From a virus: DNA of 39,424 nucleotides. The notes beneath the pieces were generated by a model, which did not search any database, was not told the DNA's origin, and saw only the letters and a program-made list of their open reading frames with translations. The stretch is from the IMG/VR virus record IMGVR_UViG_3300020457_000025, positions 1 to 39,424 of that record; one strand, written 5' to 3'. Both the position numbers and the translations under genes were made by a program. Position 1 is the stretch's first letter. Every line of letters starts with the position of its first letter. Below, piece by piece: positions 6,127 through 13,327 of the stretch.

Positions 6127-6361
6127 TCAAATGCTTGATAAAAAAACAGGCATCCTTGAAATGAATTTAAGTGAATTAAGCTTCCTTAAATATTATTGTG
6201 ATCTAGTCAGTAAAAACTACGGCTTAAAGGAACTAAAGGAAACTAATGAGCATGGATACAACGCAGTCAAGAAAGTAAACAAGTTATATAAAAAGATGGA
6301 AAGTGATCAGCGAAAGATGATTGATACAGTTCAAAAGTTACAGGAGGTTTGTAATGGATAA
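6113..6361 (+). CDS. Small helical protein, unknown function
   Basis: The protein has 82 residues and is almost entirely helical, with Leu/Lys-rich heptads in the C-terminal half that suggest a coiled coil. TTGGAGA lies upstream of the ATG. It overlaps both neighbours, as in a compact early operon. No family is recognised. Confidence 0.65.
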   Translation: MANLDQMLDKKTGILEMNLSELSFLKYYCDLVSKNYGLKELKETNEHGYNAVKKVNKLYKKMESDQRKMIDTVQKLQEVCNG

Positions 6362-6497
6362 GAACCAATTACGAATAGAAGAAATCAACTTGCCTGATCC
6401 TGATAAAGCCGCTATTTATGCGGCTCAGGAAGACGCATGGTTTCATCATCTAACCGACCAATTCCCAGAACCATTAAAGGAGGTAAAAAATGACTAA
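6354..6497 (+). CDS. Very small acidic protein, unknown function
   Basis: A 47-residue frame (MDKNQLRIEEINLPDPDKAA at the start) follows a strong AGGAGG ribosome site six bases upstream. It overlaps the previous gene by 8 and the next by 8 bases. The net charge is negative, which is common among phage proteins that inhibit host enzymes, but that is only suggestive. Confidence 0.6.
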   Translation: MDKNQLRIEEINLPDPDKAAIYAAQEDAWFHHLTDQFPEPLKEVKND

Positions 6498-6774
6498 GGA
6501 TAAAATAGATTTTGATGAACTTGGCTATCAGTTAGCGAGGTCTAGGCAACTATCTCAAGGGGATAGAATGAATGTAATGGAAGCGTTAGCTACCTTTGCC
6601 CAAAGAATGAGTACCTTAACTAAAGAAGTAAAGACACTATTTAAATTAATTCATCAATTAAAAGAGAATCAGGAAACGATAGCGAAAGCTCTTAACCATG
6701 TCTTGATCCATGCTGAAAATAAAGAGCTATGGATTGAAATTTCTAAGGAGGAGGAAGATGCAAAGAGTCTTTAA
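6490..6774 (+). CDS. Small helical protein, unknown function
   Basis: The protein has 94 residues and starts after AAGGAGGT, a near-perfect ribosome site. The centre (about 25-85) reads as a coiled coil. It overlaps the next gene by 17 bases. No family is recognised. Confidence 0.7.
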   Translation: MTKDKIDFDELGYQLARSRQLSQGDRMNVMEALATFAQRMSTLTKEVKTLFKLIHQLKENQETIAKALNHVLIHAENKELWIEISKEEEDAKSL

Positions 6775-6967
6775 ATCTGACGCTGAGATTGATTTAAATA
6801 GGTGTGCAAATGCCTTAGAAAAACTGGTTGAAATTGCTATCGAAAAACGAAGGCATGAAATCAGAGTACATAAAGAAGAAAAGGCAGCGAAAAAGGAATC
6901 CAGTCAGGAACGAGGTCTAGCAACGAACCCTAAACGCAAACCAAAAGCAAAGGAGGTTAAAAAATGA
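6758..6967 (+). CDS. Small basic protein, unknown function
   Basis: Starting at the ATG at 6758, behind AAGGAGGAGG, the protein has 69 residues. An in-frame start at 6710 is less likely because it lacks such a site. The C-terminal half is strongly basic (Lys/Arg with KRKPKAK), suggesting contact with nucleic acid. Its stop overlaps the ATG of the MarR-like gene as ATGA, so the two are probably coupled. Confidence 0.6.
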   Translation: MQRVFKSDAEIDLNRCANALEKLVEIAIEKRRHEIRVHKEEKAAKKESSQERGLATNPKRKPKAKEVKK

Positions 6968-7311
6968 ATAACACTTTTAAATTTGCATCTTTTTTAAGTG
7001 AGTTCAGGAAAAGAAATAAGATAATCACTACTACACAGGTGGAGGCATTGTTATTTGTCGCTTCAGGTGTTGATAACATCTCTGATTTAACTTCAATAAT
7101 GCTTGATGAAAAAGGTGAATCTATGCCTCTTACAACAGTTACAAGAGTGATTCATTATTTATCAGGAAGAGGTCGTTATTGCAAAGGGAAATGGATTAAC
7201 CAAGGGGGGGAACCATTGATACAACGAAGGGAACACCCACACAAACGAGGTTATCAATTGATACTAACCGATGTAGGTAAAGATCTAATTGGTAACTACT
7301 TGTCTGACTAG
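6964..7311 (+). CDS. MarR-like winged-helix regulator
   Basis: The 115-residue protein fits a MarR-type winged helix. It has an N-terminal helix (TTTQVEALLFVAS, about 22-34), a recognition-helix region PLTTVTRVIHYLSG (about 57-70) and a long wing ending in GYQLILTDVGKDLI, where MarR proteins have a basic wing followed by LT..G. It is shorter than classic MarR (about 140), lacking most of one dimerisation helix. AAAGGAGGT precedes the ATG. The palindromic TGCA sites of this window are plausible operators for it or for the similar protein at 7599; that is inference. Confidence 0.65.
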   Translation: MNNTFKFASFLSEFRKRNKIITTTQVEALLFVASGVDNISDLTSIMLDEKGESMPLTTVTRVIHYLSGRGRYCKGKWINQGGEPLIQRREHPHKRGYQLILTDVGKDLIGNYLSD

Positions 7312-7598
7312 CTGTTCTATTTTGTATATGTGCAGATATAAGCTAACAAGGTCTTGTTTCCTAGGGATAGGCGACACACTTAAGTATAAACGAACTTCGC
7401 AAACAATTGAATGGCAACAGAACTTTTATTGAGTGTCACCATACCTCTTAAAAGTGGCTACAAGGAGTTTAATCTCTTCGCTTCGTATGGTTTTCAAAAA
7501 GCTTTCAAACAATTAAGCAATGGACACAAGGCACAAAAGCAGGTTAAATTTGATCTGCAAAGCTGCATATCTCCTAGGGCCAGGAGGCACTACAACGG
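7312..7598. other. Gap between the two MarR-like genes
   Basis: The 287 bases hold one copy of the TGCA inverted repeat (7322-7335), a short hairpin AACAAGGTCTTGTT just after it, and no supported gene. A 105-codon frame from 7411 runs through it but overlaps the next gene in another frame and is not convincing. Confidence 0.4.
7322..7335. promoter_or_regulatory. TGCA-N4-TGCA inverted repeat (copy 3)
   Basis: TTGTATATGTGCAG differs from the consensus in the left arm, but as RNA the arms still pair through two G-U pairs. It heads the MarR-integrase segment, 263 bases before the MarR-like start. Confidence 0.45.
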
Positions 7599-7916
7599 AT
7601 GGATCTATTTGAATTGGAGAAGGGTCTTGAAGCCTTTGCCACTATTAATCCGACAGGGATGCCGCTACATCATGTTCAGGTGTTTATCTTTGTTTGTCAG
7701 AACGAGGGATGCACCTATTCAGAGATAGAAGAAGCATTAAACCTGACTAATTCAACAGTGAGCAGAACTATTAATGCTTTAGGCGAAACTCATAGAAAAG
7801 GATATAAAGGCTTTGAATTATTAGAGGTACAACCTGACCCAGAAGAAGGCCGACGCTTTTGTGTTTGGCTAAAACCTAAAGGCAAAGCATTAAAACGTCA
7901 GCTAGACAAAATTTAA
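7599..7916 (+). CDS. MarR-like winged-helix regulator
   Basis: The protein has 105 residues. An N-terminal helix contains HHVQVFIFVCQNEGC (about 24-38). An HTH follows, with YSEIEEALNLTNSTVSRTIN (about 40-59), and then a wing FELLEVQPDPEEGRRFCVWLKPKG, the pattern of MarR regulators. AGGAGG lies 12 bases upstream of the ATG, rather far. The integrase starts 26 bases after its stop, so it may govern the integrase or a lysogeny decision. Similar MarR-like genes sit upstream of the integrase/polymerase in other marine podophages, as far as I recall. Confidence 0.7.
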   Translation: MDLFELEKGLEAFATINPTGMPLHHVQVFIFVCQNEGCTYSEIEEALNLTNSTVSRTINALGETHRKGYKGFELLEVQPDPEEGRRFCVWLKPKGKALKRQLDKI

Positions 7917-7918
7917 AC

Positions 7919-7932
7919 AACAACCACCAACC
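7919..7932 (+). repeat. 14-base repeat AACAACCACCAACC (copy 3)
   Basis: An exact copy of the repeat at 2974, placed 10 bases before the integrase ATG, which has no Shine-Dalgarno sequence. It may be a CA-rich translation-enhancing leader. Confidence 0.5.
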
Positions 7933-7942
7933 AAACTGAATC

Positions 7943-8950
7943 ATGCTAGGAACTATCCGTAAAGCCCAGAAGGGCTATGTCGTTGATGTCACTATCAATG
8001 GCGCTAGAAGAAAAACAAGTTGCAAGACAAAACAAGACGCACTTGCAAAACAAAAAGAATTTAACGAGTTATTTAAAAAGAAAGCTCAAAGAAAATCACC
8101 AGTAAAACTGCATATAACTTTGATTGAGGCACAAAGGTTAGCGCAACAAACAGTATGGAAAGATCTTGCTTCACTTAAGACTTGTATTGGTGGAAGTAAT
8201 CAAATTATTAGATTCTTTGGTCCTGATTTTTTATTAAAGGATATTGACGCAACCCAGTGGAATGATTTTAGAGAAGATCAATTATCTGAGGACAGACAAC
8301 CTACAACAGTTAATAAGAAAACGACTTATTTAAAAGGGATGATTGGCGCTGCCATTACCTTTGGTCATTTAAAAGAATATCCAGTATTGCCACCAAACTT
8401 AAAAGATGTAAAAAGACCTAAGAGAGTATTTTCAGAAGAGGAAGAAGCTTTCTTTATTAAATACTGGACTCAGTGCGGTTATATACAGTTGGTTGATTTA
8501 TTCAAATGGTCATTAGATATGTGTACGAGGTGGGGAGAATCTCTAAGGGTAAAAGTTAAACATGTAAATTTAAAAACCAAAGAAGTCCTTATTCATAAGT
8601 CAAAGAATGGAGAACCTAGAACTGTTCCTATGACAGATAGAGCGTATCAAGCGATTAAGCCCTGGGTAGAGGGTAAAAGAAAGAATGATTATGTATGGAG
8701 AGATGAGATTACTTATCACATTTTAAGAAGATTAATCAAAGAAGTTAAAAGAGAAATGGATATGGAAGAGGACAAGCGATTGACTTGGCATTGCACCAGG
8801 CATACTTGTGCCACAAAATTGGCAAAGAAAGGTGTTCCTCTATTAGAAATAAAACAATTTGGAGGATGGAGAAGTATTGCAGCAGTGCAAGTTTATTTAC
8901 ATACAAATACTATGGCTTTAAGTCGTTGCGTTGAGGCTCTTGAAAGTTAA
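7943..8950 (+). CDS. int: Tyrosine recombinase, phage integrase
   Basis: This 335-residue tyrosine recombinase carries a full catalytic set: Arg196 (in CTRWGE), a Lys near 219 in the HKSKNGEPRTVPM hairpin, His283 and Arg286 (WHCTRH), Trp309 (GGWRS) in the place of the usual second His, and the nucleophile Tyr318 (VYLH). The N-terminal part holds the arm- and core-binding regions. It would catalyse site-specific integration and, with a directionality factor not seen here, excision. Its stop codon abuts the 3' end of a tRNA-Leu gene, the expected attachment site, and the RNA polymerase follows, as in cyanophage P-SSP7. The key residues give no sign of decay. Confidence 0.95.
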   Translation: MLGTIRKAQKGYVVDVTINGARRKTSCKTKQDALAKQKEFNELFKKKAQRKSPVKLHITLIEAQRLAQQTVWKDLASLKTCIGGSNQIIRFFGPDFLLKDIDATQWNDFREDQLSEDRQPTTVNKKTTYLKGMIGAAITFGHLKEYPVLPPNLKDVKRPKRVFSEEEEAFFIKYWTQCGYIQLVDLFKWSLDMCTRWGESLRVKVKHVNLKTKEVLIHKSKNGEPRTVPMTDRAYQAIKPWVEGKRKNDYVWRDEITYHILRRLIKEVKREMDMEEDKRLTWHCTRHTCATKLAKKGVPLLEIKQFGGWRSIAAVQVYLHTNTMALSRCVEALES

Positions 8951-9036
8951 TACCAGCGACGAGACTTGAACTCGTACGATCATTGCTGATCTCAGGATTT
9001 TAAGTCCTGTGTGTCTACCAATTCCACCACGCTGGC
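8951..9036 (-). tRNA. tRNA-Leu (UAA), complete; probable attP
   Basis: The minus strand folds into a full class II tRNA of 86 bases. It has a 7-pair acceptor stem (one G-U), the D-arm segment GGTGGAATTGGTAGACAC, a 5-pair anticodon stem CAGGA/TCCTG around CTTAAAA (anticodon TAA), and a 5-pair variable arm GATCA/TGATC with a GCAA loop. The T arm is ACGAG/CTCGT around TTCAAGT, and the discriminator base is A. CCA is not encoded and there is no intron. It lies flush against the integrase stop, so it is likely the attachment site. It may also work as a tRNA, since Leu TTA codons are very common in this genome. Confidence 0.93.
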
Positions 9037-9107
9037 AAGTGGTTTTTACAATCCTATAACCCTAGGTGAAACTTGCCCACAATCATGCGTCTACCAAGAC
9101 CAAATTT

Positions 9108-9135
9108 TTGCACTTTTTACTCCATGATCTACAAT
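9108..9135 (+). promoter_or_regulatory. Host-type promoter candidate before RNA polymerase
   Basis: TTGCAC (9108-9113) and TACAAT (9130-9135) are 16 bases apart; matches to consensus are 3/6 and 5/6. A phage polymerase gene needs host transcription first, which fits the position. Confidence 0.4.
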
Positions 9136-9210
9136 CAAAATAACGAAAGCCCTTCAGTACCAGTCAGTGTTCTCGATGAAACCACCAGACTTAAAATCCG
9201 ATGGAGACCA

Positions 9211-9224
9211 TTCCACCAGTGCAA
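9211..9224. promoter_or_regulatory. Degenerate TGCA-type site (possible copy 4)
   Basis: TTCCACCAGTGCAA shares 12 of 14 bases with the copy at 4271-4284, and the flanks agree too, but its left arm does not pair. It lies 65 bases before the polymerase start. Confidence 0.25.
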
Positions 9225-9288
9225 AGTAGTTCCAAAACCTAGTGTTTCAGGGGAAAATAAGGGCGATACACAGGTAGAGAATAAATAA

Positions 9289-11706
9289 GTGGAAAAGGAG
9301 GTAAAAAAGGAGGAATACGACGCAAATTTTCCATCCACCGAAACCATTTCGCTACAGAAAAAGCGTGAGATTAGAGAGAAAGAAAATGCTAAATGGAAAG
9401 CAATTAATGACCGAGCAAAATTAAAAGCTCAGGGCAATGAAAGTGTTACTGAGTATGGAAGAGTTTTATTTAATGAGAACGCTGAAAAGATATCAATTGG
9501 ATTAGGAATATTATTAGAAGATCTTCTAGAAAATCCACATAAACCTGGGCCACATTTTGCTGCATGGCCTTTGCTTTTACATGTAACAAATAGAGGACCA
9601 AGAACTATATCTTCAATTGCTTTAAGTGTGGTACTAGACACTATTAGCGCTAGACCTTATGAAAAGGATTTAGCTAAAGGGATAGGCCGAGCACTAGAGG
9701 ATGAGTTAAGGGCAGGGAAAGTTGAGAAGATGAACCCTCACTTGATGCGTTTAATCAAGAAGAAGAAGGGGCCAAAAGCTTTAAGTAACAAAAGAATATT
9801 GCAGCAGCTACGGATTGAGGATGAAAGTTGGACTGCAATTCAAAAGCAAGAGGTCGGAGGATTATTACTTCAGGTCATTGTTACTCATACAAATTTGATT
9901 GAGATTTTGCCTTTAAGTAACAAGGGAAAGATCAAAACGATTGTTGATGCAACAGAAGCAACGCAGGAAATTATTAAAAGGAACCCACCAAGACCAACAC
10001 CAATAAGAAGGCTGCCTTTATTAATTAAGCCTAAGCCTTGTTGGACAATGTATAGGAAAGGAGAGAACAAACCATTTATTAGATCAAGAAATGATATTGA
10101 TTACATAACTGAGAAAGATTTAAGGGTAATCAAAAAGCCAGTCCATCACTTAGAGGGACAAGCACTAGCAATCGACAAAAGGATGGTGGATGATATGAGA
10201 ACTGCGTGGGACTGCAATATTCGTGGGTTATTTCCAGTCCAACGTGACCCCAAAGAAGAGCCTGTACCACCAACAGAACATATAGGATCAAAAGCATATA
10301 AAAATTATGTAAAAGAGAGATGGGCAGCACAAAAAGACCGCAACAATGGTGCAGGAATTAGAAATAAAATTGAACAGGACATAAGGGAATTAGAAGAGGT
10401 CGCAGGACGTATTGTTTACAACCAATATTTCGCAGATCAAAGGGGAAGAGTCTACACATTGAATAAACTTGCAACACATCAAGGACCAGACTGGTCTAAG
10501 GCTTGTATTGATTTTGCTAAAGGTAAACGCTGTAGTGAAGAGGGTTTTTCATGGTTATTAATAGCAGCAGCAGGACATTATGGAATCAATGATCTATGGC
10601 TAGAACGACATAAGTGGGGAGAAGATCATATCAAACAGATGTGTGCGGTAGCTGAAGCGCCGTTTGACCGTCTTGAGTTATGGAGAGATGCAAAAGATAA
10701 GTGGCAATATCTACAGCTATGCAGGGCTGTTAAAAAACAGATAGATAATCCCAATAGTATTTCTAGATGTCCAATCAGATTAGATCAATGTTGCAGTGGT
10801 GTCGCAATCTCAAGCATGTTGACTGGAGATTACAAATTAGCGTCATGGACAAATTGCGTTGGTGACAGAAAGAGCGATCTATATCAAGTCGTTGCTGATC
10901 ATGTTCACTTGGAAGTTACTAAAGATCTACAAAGCAATCCAACAAAAAAGAAATTTGCAGAACTTTGGCTTGAATATGGGATAGATAGATCGTTAATGAA
11001 ACTCCCCTGTATGACTGCAATATATGGGGCGCAATACTTAGGACTTGTTGATTATTTAGTTGCAAGATTAGAAGAGAAAGCCCCAGATAAAATGGTTTAT
11101 GATTGGCAACATCATTACCTTGGTCCAGCCTGTTACTTAGCAAAGATAATTAAATCTTCATTGGATTATTATTTGAACTCAAGCTTCAAATTGCAGGAAT
11201 GGTTGAAGCTAGTTGCAAAAAAAGTCTTAGAACAGAATAAAAAAATTAGATGGACTTCACCAGTTGGCTGGCCTATTGAATTAGGTGATGAAATCGACCC
11301 AAGGAAGAGCGTTTACTCGTTAACAAGAGGAAAAAGAAGATGGACACCTTGGAACGAATATGAAAATAAAGATCTTTTTTCTGCTCGGATTACCAAGCGC
11401 TCAATTATGGCTAACACCATCACTAGCTTTGATGCTGCAATATGTCTCCAAGTCATCTCCACATGTAGTGCAAAAAACGTGCAAATCCTTACAAACCATG
11501 ACTGTTTCGCAACAATTCCAACCGATGCTGAGTACTTACATCAGTTACTTTTGAAGCAACTTGGAACAACATTTAAACAGAAATGGTTAAAGAAAATAAG
11601 GAGTGAAATCATTGCTAACACTGGTATTGAGAGTATAGATGGGCCACCAAGAGCAGCTACATTCTGTTGCCTTAACCCTGGAGAAAATTCATACGCTTAT
11701 TCTTAG
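9289..11706 (+). CDS. T7-like single-subunit RNA polymerase
   Basis: The 805-residue enzyme (T7: 883) transcribes the phage genome from phage-specific promoters. Catalytic residues are in place: Asp499 in LDQCCSG (T7 Asp537), Arg567/Lys571/Tyr579 in RSLMKLPCMTAIYG with exactly the T7 spacing (Arg627/Lys631/Tyr639), and Asp738 in NHDCFATIP (T7 Asp812). The C-terminus ends in SYAYS, resembling the aromatic T7 foot. The start is a GTG directly after an in-frame TAA. AAGGAGG falls inside the first codons, so a slightly later start cannot be excluded. It lies after the integrase and tRNA and before the SSB, as in other marine T7-like phages. Confidence 0.95.
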   Translation: MEKEVKKEEYDANFPSTETISLQKKREIREKENAKWKAINDRAKLKAQGNESVTEYGRVLFNENAEKISIGLGILLEDLLENPHKPGPHFAAWPLLLHVTNRGPRTISSIALSVVLDTISARPYEKDLAKGIGRALEDELRAGKVEKMNPHLMRLIKKKKGPKALSNKRILQQLRIEDESWTAIQKQEVGGLLLQVIVTHTNLIEILPLSNKGKIKTIVDATEATQEIIKRNPPRPTPIRRLPLLIKPKPCWTMYRKGENKPFIRSRNDIDYITEKDLRVIKKPVHHLEGQALAIDKRMVDDMRTAWDCNIRGLFPVQRDPKEEPVPPTEHIGSKAYKNYVKERWAAQKDRNNGAGIRNKIEQDIRELEEVAGRIVYNQYFADQRGRVYTLNKLATHQGPDWSKACIDFAKGKRCSEEGFSWLLIAAAGHYGINDLWLERHKWGEDHIKQMCAVAEAPFDRLELWRDAKDKWQYLQLCRAVKKQIDNPNSISRCPIRLDQCCSGVAISSMLTGDYKLASWTNCVGDRKSDLYQVVADHVHLEVTKDLQSNPTKKKFAELWLEYGIDRSLMKLPCMTAIYGAQYLGLVDYLVARLEEKAPDKMVYDWQHHYLGPACYLAKIIKSSLDYYLNSSFKLQEWLKLVAKKVLEQNKKIRWTSPVGWPIELGDEIDPRKSVYSLTRGKRRWTPWNEYENKDLFSARITKRSIMANTITSFDAAICLQVISTCSAKNVQILTNHDCFATIPTDAEYLHQLLLKQLGTTFKQKWLKKIRSEIIANTGIESIDGPPRAATFCCLNPGENSYAYS

Positions 11707-11712
11707 CCCCCT

Positions 11713-11740
11713 TGCGTCGCCAAATCCTAGGCGTTACGCT
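11713..11740 (+). promoter_or_regulatory. Hairpin between RNA polymerase and ssb
   Basis: GCGTCGCC and GGCGTTACGC pair as eight base pairs with a two-base bulge around an 8-base loop, just after the polymerase stop. The TGCA motif follows within 10 bases. No T-tract follows, so transcript processing or stabilisation is more likely than termination. Confidence 0.4.
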
Positions 11741-11747
11741 TAGAACT

Positions 11748-11761
11748 CTGCATACATACAG
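11748..11761. promoter_or_regulatory. TGCA-N4-TGCA inverted repeat (copy 5)
   Basis: CTGCATACATACAG has one mismatch in the right arm. It ends only 5 bases before the ATG of ssb, which lacks a Shine-Dalgarno sequence. Confidence 0.5.
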
Positions 11762-11766
11762 AACAA

Positions 11767-12390
11767 ATGCCACAATCTTTGGTTACTCCAAAAGGAGAAT
11801 CAGTCTTCGCTTGTGTTTTAGGTCTTCCAAGATTAAACAAATACAGCAATGAAAATGAATGGACTATGGGGATGCGCTGGAAGCCAGAAGATTGCGAATA
11901 TTTAAGAACCAAAATTGATGAAGAATTTACAGAAGCTCATGGCAAAAAGAAAGGTAGGTTGCCTTACGACTTTGAAGCCTATGAAAATGAAAATGGAGAT
12001 AAAATTGAAACTGGTTATATAAAATTCAAATTCAAAAGAAAGGAAAAAAGCAACAAAGGTGAATTATTAGGCGCACCGAAAGTAGTTGACGCAAACCTAA
12101 GACCTTGGGATCAAGGAAAGCTTATTGGAAATGGAAGTATCGTCAAAGTTTCCTTTTCTATTTTCCCTTATAACAAAGGTGGATTAGGTGTTTCATTATT
12201 TTTAAAAGGTGTTCAGGTTCTTAAGCACGTTGAATACGATCCTGATGCAGATGCCTTTAGCGTTGACCCAGAATTTGCTGATGACGTAACAGATTTTGAA
12301 GCAGTAGGTACACCGTCTTCATTGAATGTTGACTCTTCCAATGTTCAGGAACAACTCAACAAAGTTAATCAAGAGGACATTCCATTTTGA
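11767..12390 (+). CDS. Single-stranded DNA-binding protein (T7 gp2.5-like)
   Basis: The 207-residue protein has the length and position of T7 gp2.5 (232). A beta-rich OB-fold core covers about residues 10-155, with LGLPRLNKYSNEN near the start, and an acidic linker follows (about 155-185). The last seven residues are NQEDIPF. T7 gp2.5 also ends in an acidic tail with a terminal Phe, but the DIPF ending matches bacterial SSB, where it docks host replication and repair proteins. It would coat ssDNA in replication and recombination. Its stop overlaps the TTG start of the resolvase gene. Confidence 0.85.
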   Translation: MPQSLVTPKGESVFACVLGLPRLNKYSNENEWTMGMRWKPEDCEYLRTKIDEEFTEAHGKKKGRLPYDFEAYENENGDKIETGYIKFKFKRKEKSNKGELLGAPKVVDANLRPWDQGKLIGNGSIVKVSFSIFPYNKGGLGVSLFLKGVQVLKHVEYDPDADAFSVDPEFADDVTDFEAVGTPSSLNVDSSNVQEQLNKVNQEDIPF

Positions 12391-12761
12391 TTAAAGATAG
12401 TGTCGCAGAATTTACTTTTTATGTTCCTTTAAAGAGTAAAGAAAGACCTCGCTTTGGCGTGAAAAAAGGTAAGCCTATGCCTCCATATATGTCCAAAGAA
12501 TATAAACAATGGCAGGCAGATTTAAAAGCACAAATGAGGGAGTGGTGGACTGCACCTCCCTTAGAAAGGGTTAAACAAGTTACCCTCCATTTCGGTGGCC
12601 CCGCAAGGCATGACGGCGATAACTTATGTGGCGCTGTTTTAGATGCTGGCAAAGGGATTATTTGGTCTGATGACCGAGTAAGCATCATGCCTCATGGCGT
12701 TTGGATATGGAGTAAAACTAAACCTAAAGACTCGTACATTCATTTACAGGTTACTTACTAA
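12387..12761 (+). CDS. RusA-type Holliday junction resolvase
   Basis: The 124-residue protein shows the RusA pattern: PLKSKERPRFG near the N-terminus, a Tyr/Trp-containing middle, then RHDGDNLCGAVLDAG (about 71-85) and IIWSDDRVS (about 87-95). These supply the acidic catalytic residues Asp-x-Asp-Asn, a second Asp and the final Asp pair. RusA dimers cut four-way junctions. Here the enzyme takes the place of T7 endonuclease I (gp3) and would resolve branched or concatemeric DNA before packaging. It starts with TTG overlapping the ssb stop (TTGA). Confidence 0.85.
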   Translation: MIKDSVAEFTFYVPLKSKERPRFGVKKGKPMPPYMSKEYKQWQADLKAQMREWWTAPPLERVKQVTLHFGGPARHDGDNLCGAVLDAGKGIIWSDDRVSIMPHGVWIWSKTKPKDSYIHLQVTY

Positions 12762-13327
12762 TGCAATGCCCAAAATGTAAAAAAACAAATACCAAAGTAA
12801 TGGAAACTCGTAAACACGCAGAGTGTGATATGAGGGTCAGGATGTGCTTGGACTGTAGTTTTAAATTCTCAACGCTGGAACGTGTTTGCGTATCTGTTGG
12901 TGAGCCTTTCGGAGTCTGTGAAGTAAGCCCAATTCAACCAAACAAGGTTAAAAGAGCAAGAGTCGCAGCACTTCCTTCAGGTGAAAAATATGTAGCCAAG
13001 GAGGACGCTGAAGTTTTAGATGGCATCTCTATAGATGTTCGACCATTGATCTGTAAATGGTGGAATGAAAGCAGATGGCTTAAGCAAAAGAGTAAAGCTG
13101 TTTGGTCAAGAGATGCTTTTACTTTGAGTGTTCAACGATTATATGGATTGCCTTCTTACTTACAAGAGGAATTAGCGAAGGCTGGCATTGAGCATGGGTG
13201 GCAAGCTTTAAAACTTAGCTACTTAAATCATGCACCAGAGCCAACACCTAACCCAGGAGGAGGCTTAGCTCCTAAAGATCCAGCCATGAATGAGGCAGTA
13301 AGGGAATGGCAAAACAAAGCAAGTTAA
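12761..13327 (+). CDS. Zinc-ribbon protein, possible replication organiser
   Basis: The protein has 188 residues. The N-terminus is an NrdR-like zinc ribbon, with CPKCKKTNTKVMETR and CLDCSFKFSTLERV giving a CxxC...CxxC pair, but the NrdR ATP-cone is absent. The C-terminal half contains WWNESRWLKQKSKAVWSRDA and ELAKAGIEHGWQALKL (about 137-152). The latter resembles the gW.gL ending common in phage replisome-organiser proteins. It overlaps the resolvase gene by one base. I infer a role in loading host replication proteins because polymerase and primase-helicase are missing at this locus. A simple transcription regulator remains possible. Confidence 0.5.
   Translation: MQCPKCKKTNTKVMETRKHAECDMRVRMCLDCSFKFSTLERVCVSVGEPFGVCEVSPIQPNKVKRARVAALPSGEKYVAKEDAEVLDGISIDVRPLICKWWNESRWLKQKSKAVWSRDAFTLSVQRLYGLPSYLQEELAKAGIEHGWQALKLSYLNHAPEPTPNPGGGLAPKDPAMNEAVREWQNKAS

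Larger units (their letters stand above)
9037..9288 (+). other. Leader region of the RNA polymerase gene
   Basis: Between the tRNA and the polymerase start lies a sigma70-like promoter candidate (9108-9135) and a degenerate TGCA-type site (9211-9224). A weak frame, from a TTG at 9073 or an ATG at 9085 to 9288, does not look convincingly coding. I treat the stretch as a transcription and translation control region. Confidence 0.4.

Noticed and set aside
7411-7728. A 105-codon plus-strand frame after the TGCA motif at 7322
   Set aside because: Its second half overlaps the MarR-like gene in another frame, and its first half has no recognisable domain and no ribosome site.
9073-9288. A 71-codon frame ending directly before the RNA polymerase
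   Set aside because: It has no ribosome site and starts with TTG (ATG at 9085). Its sequence is low in protein-like pattern and covers promoter candidates, so a leader region is more likely.
12761-13327. NrdR transcription repressor
   Set aside because: Only the zinc ribbon matches. The ATP-cone domain is missing and the C-terminus is of a different kind.
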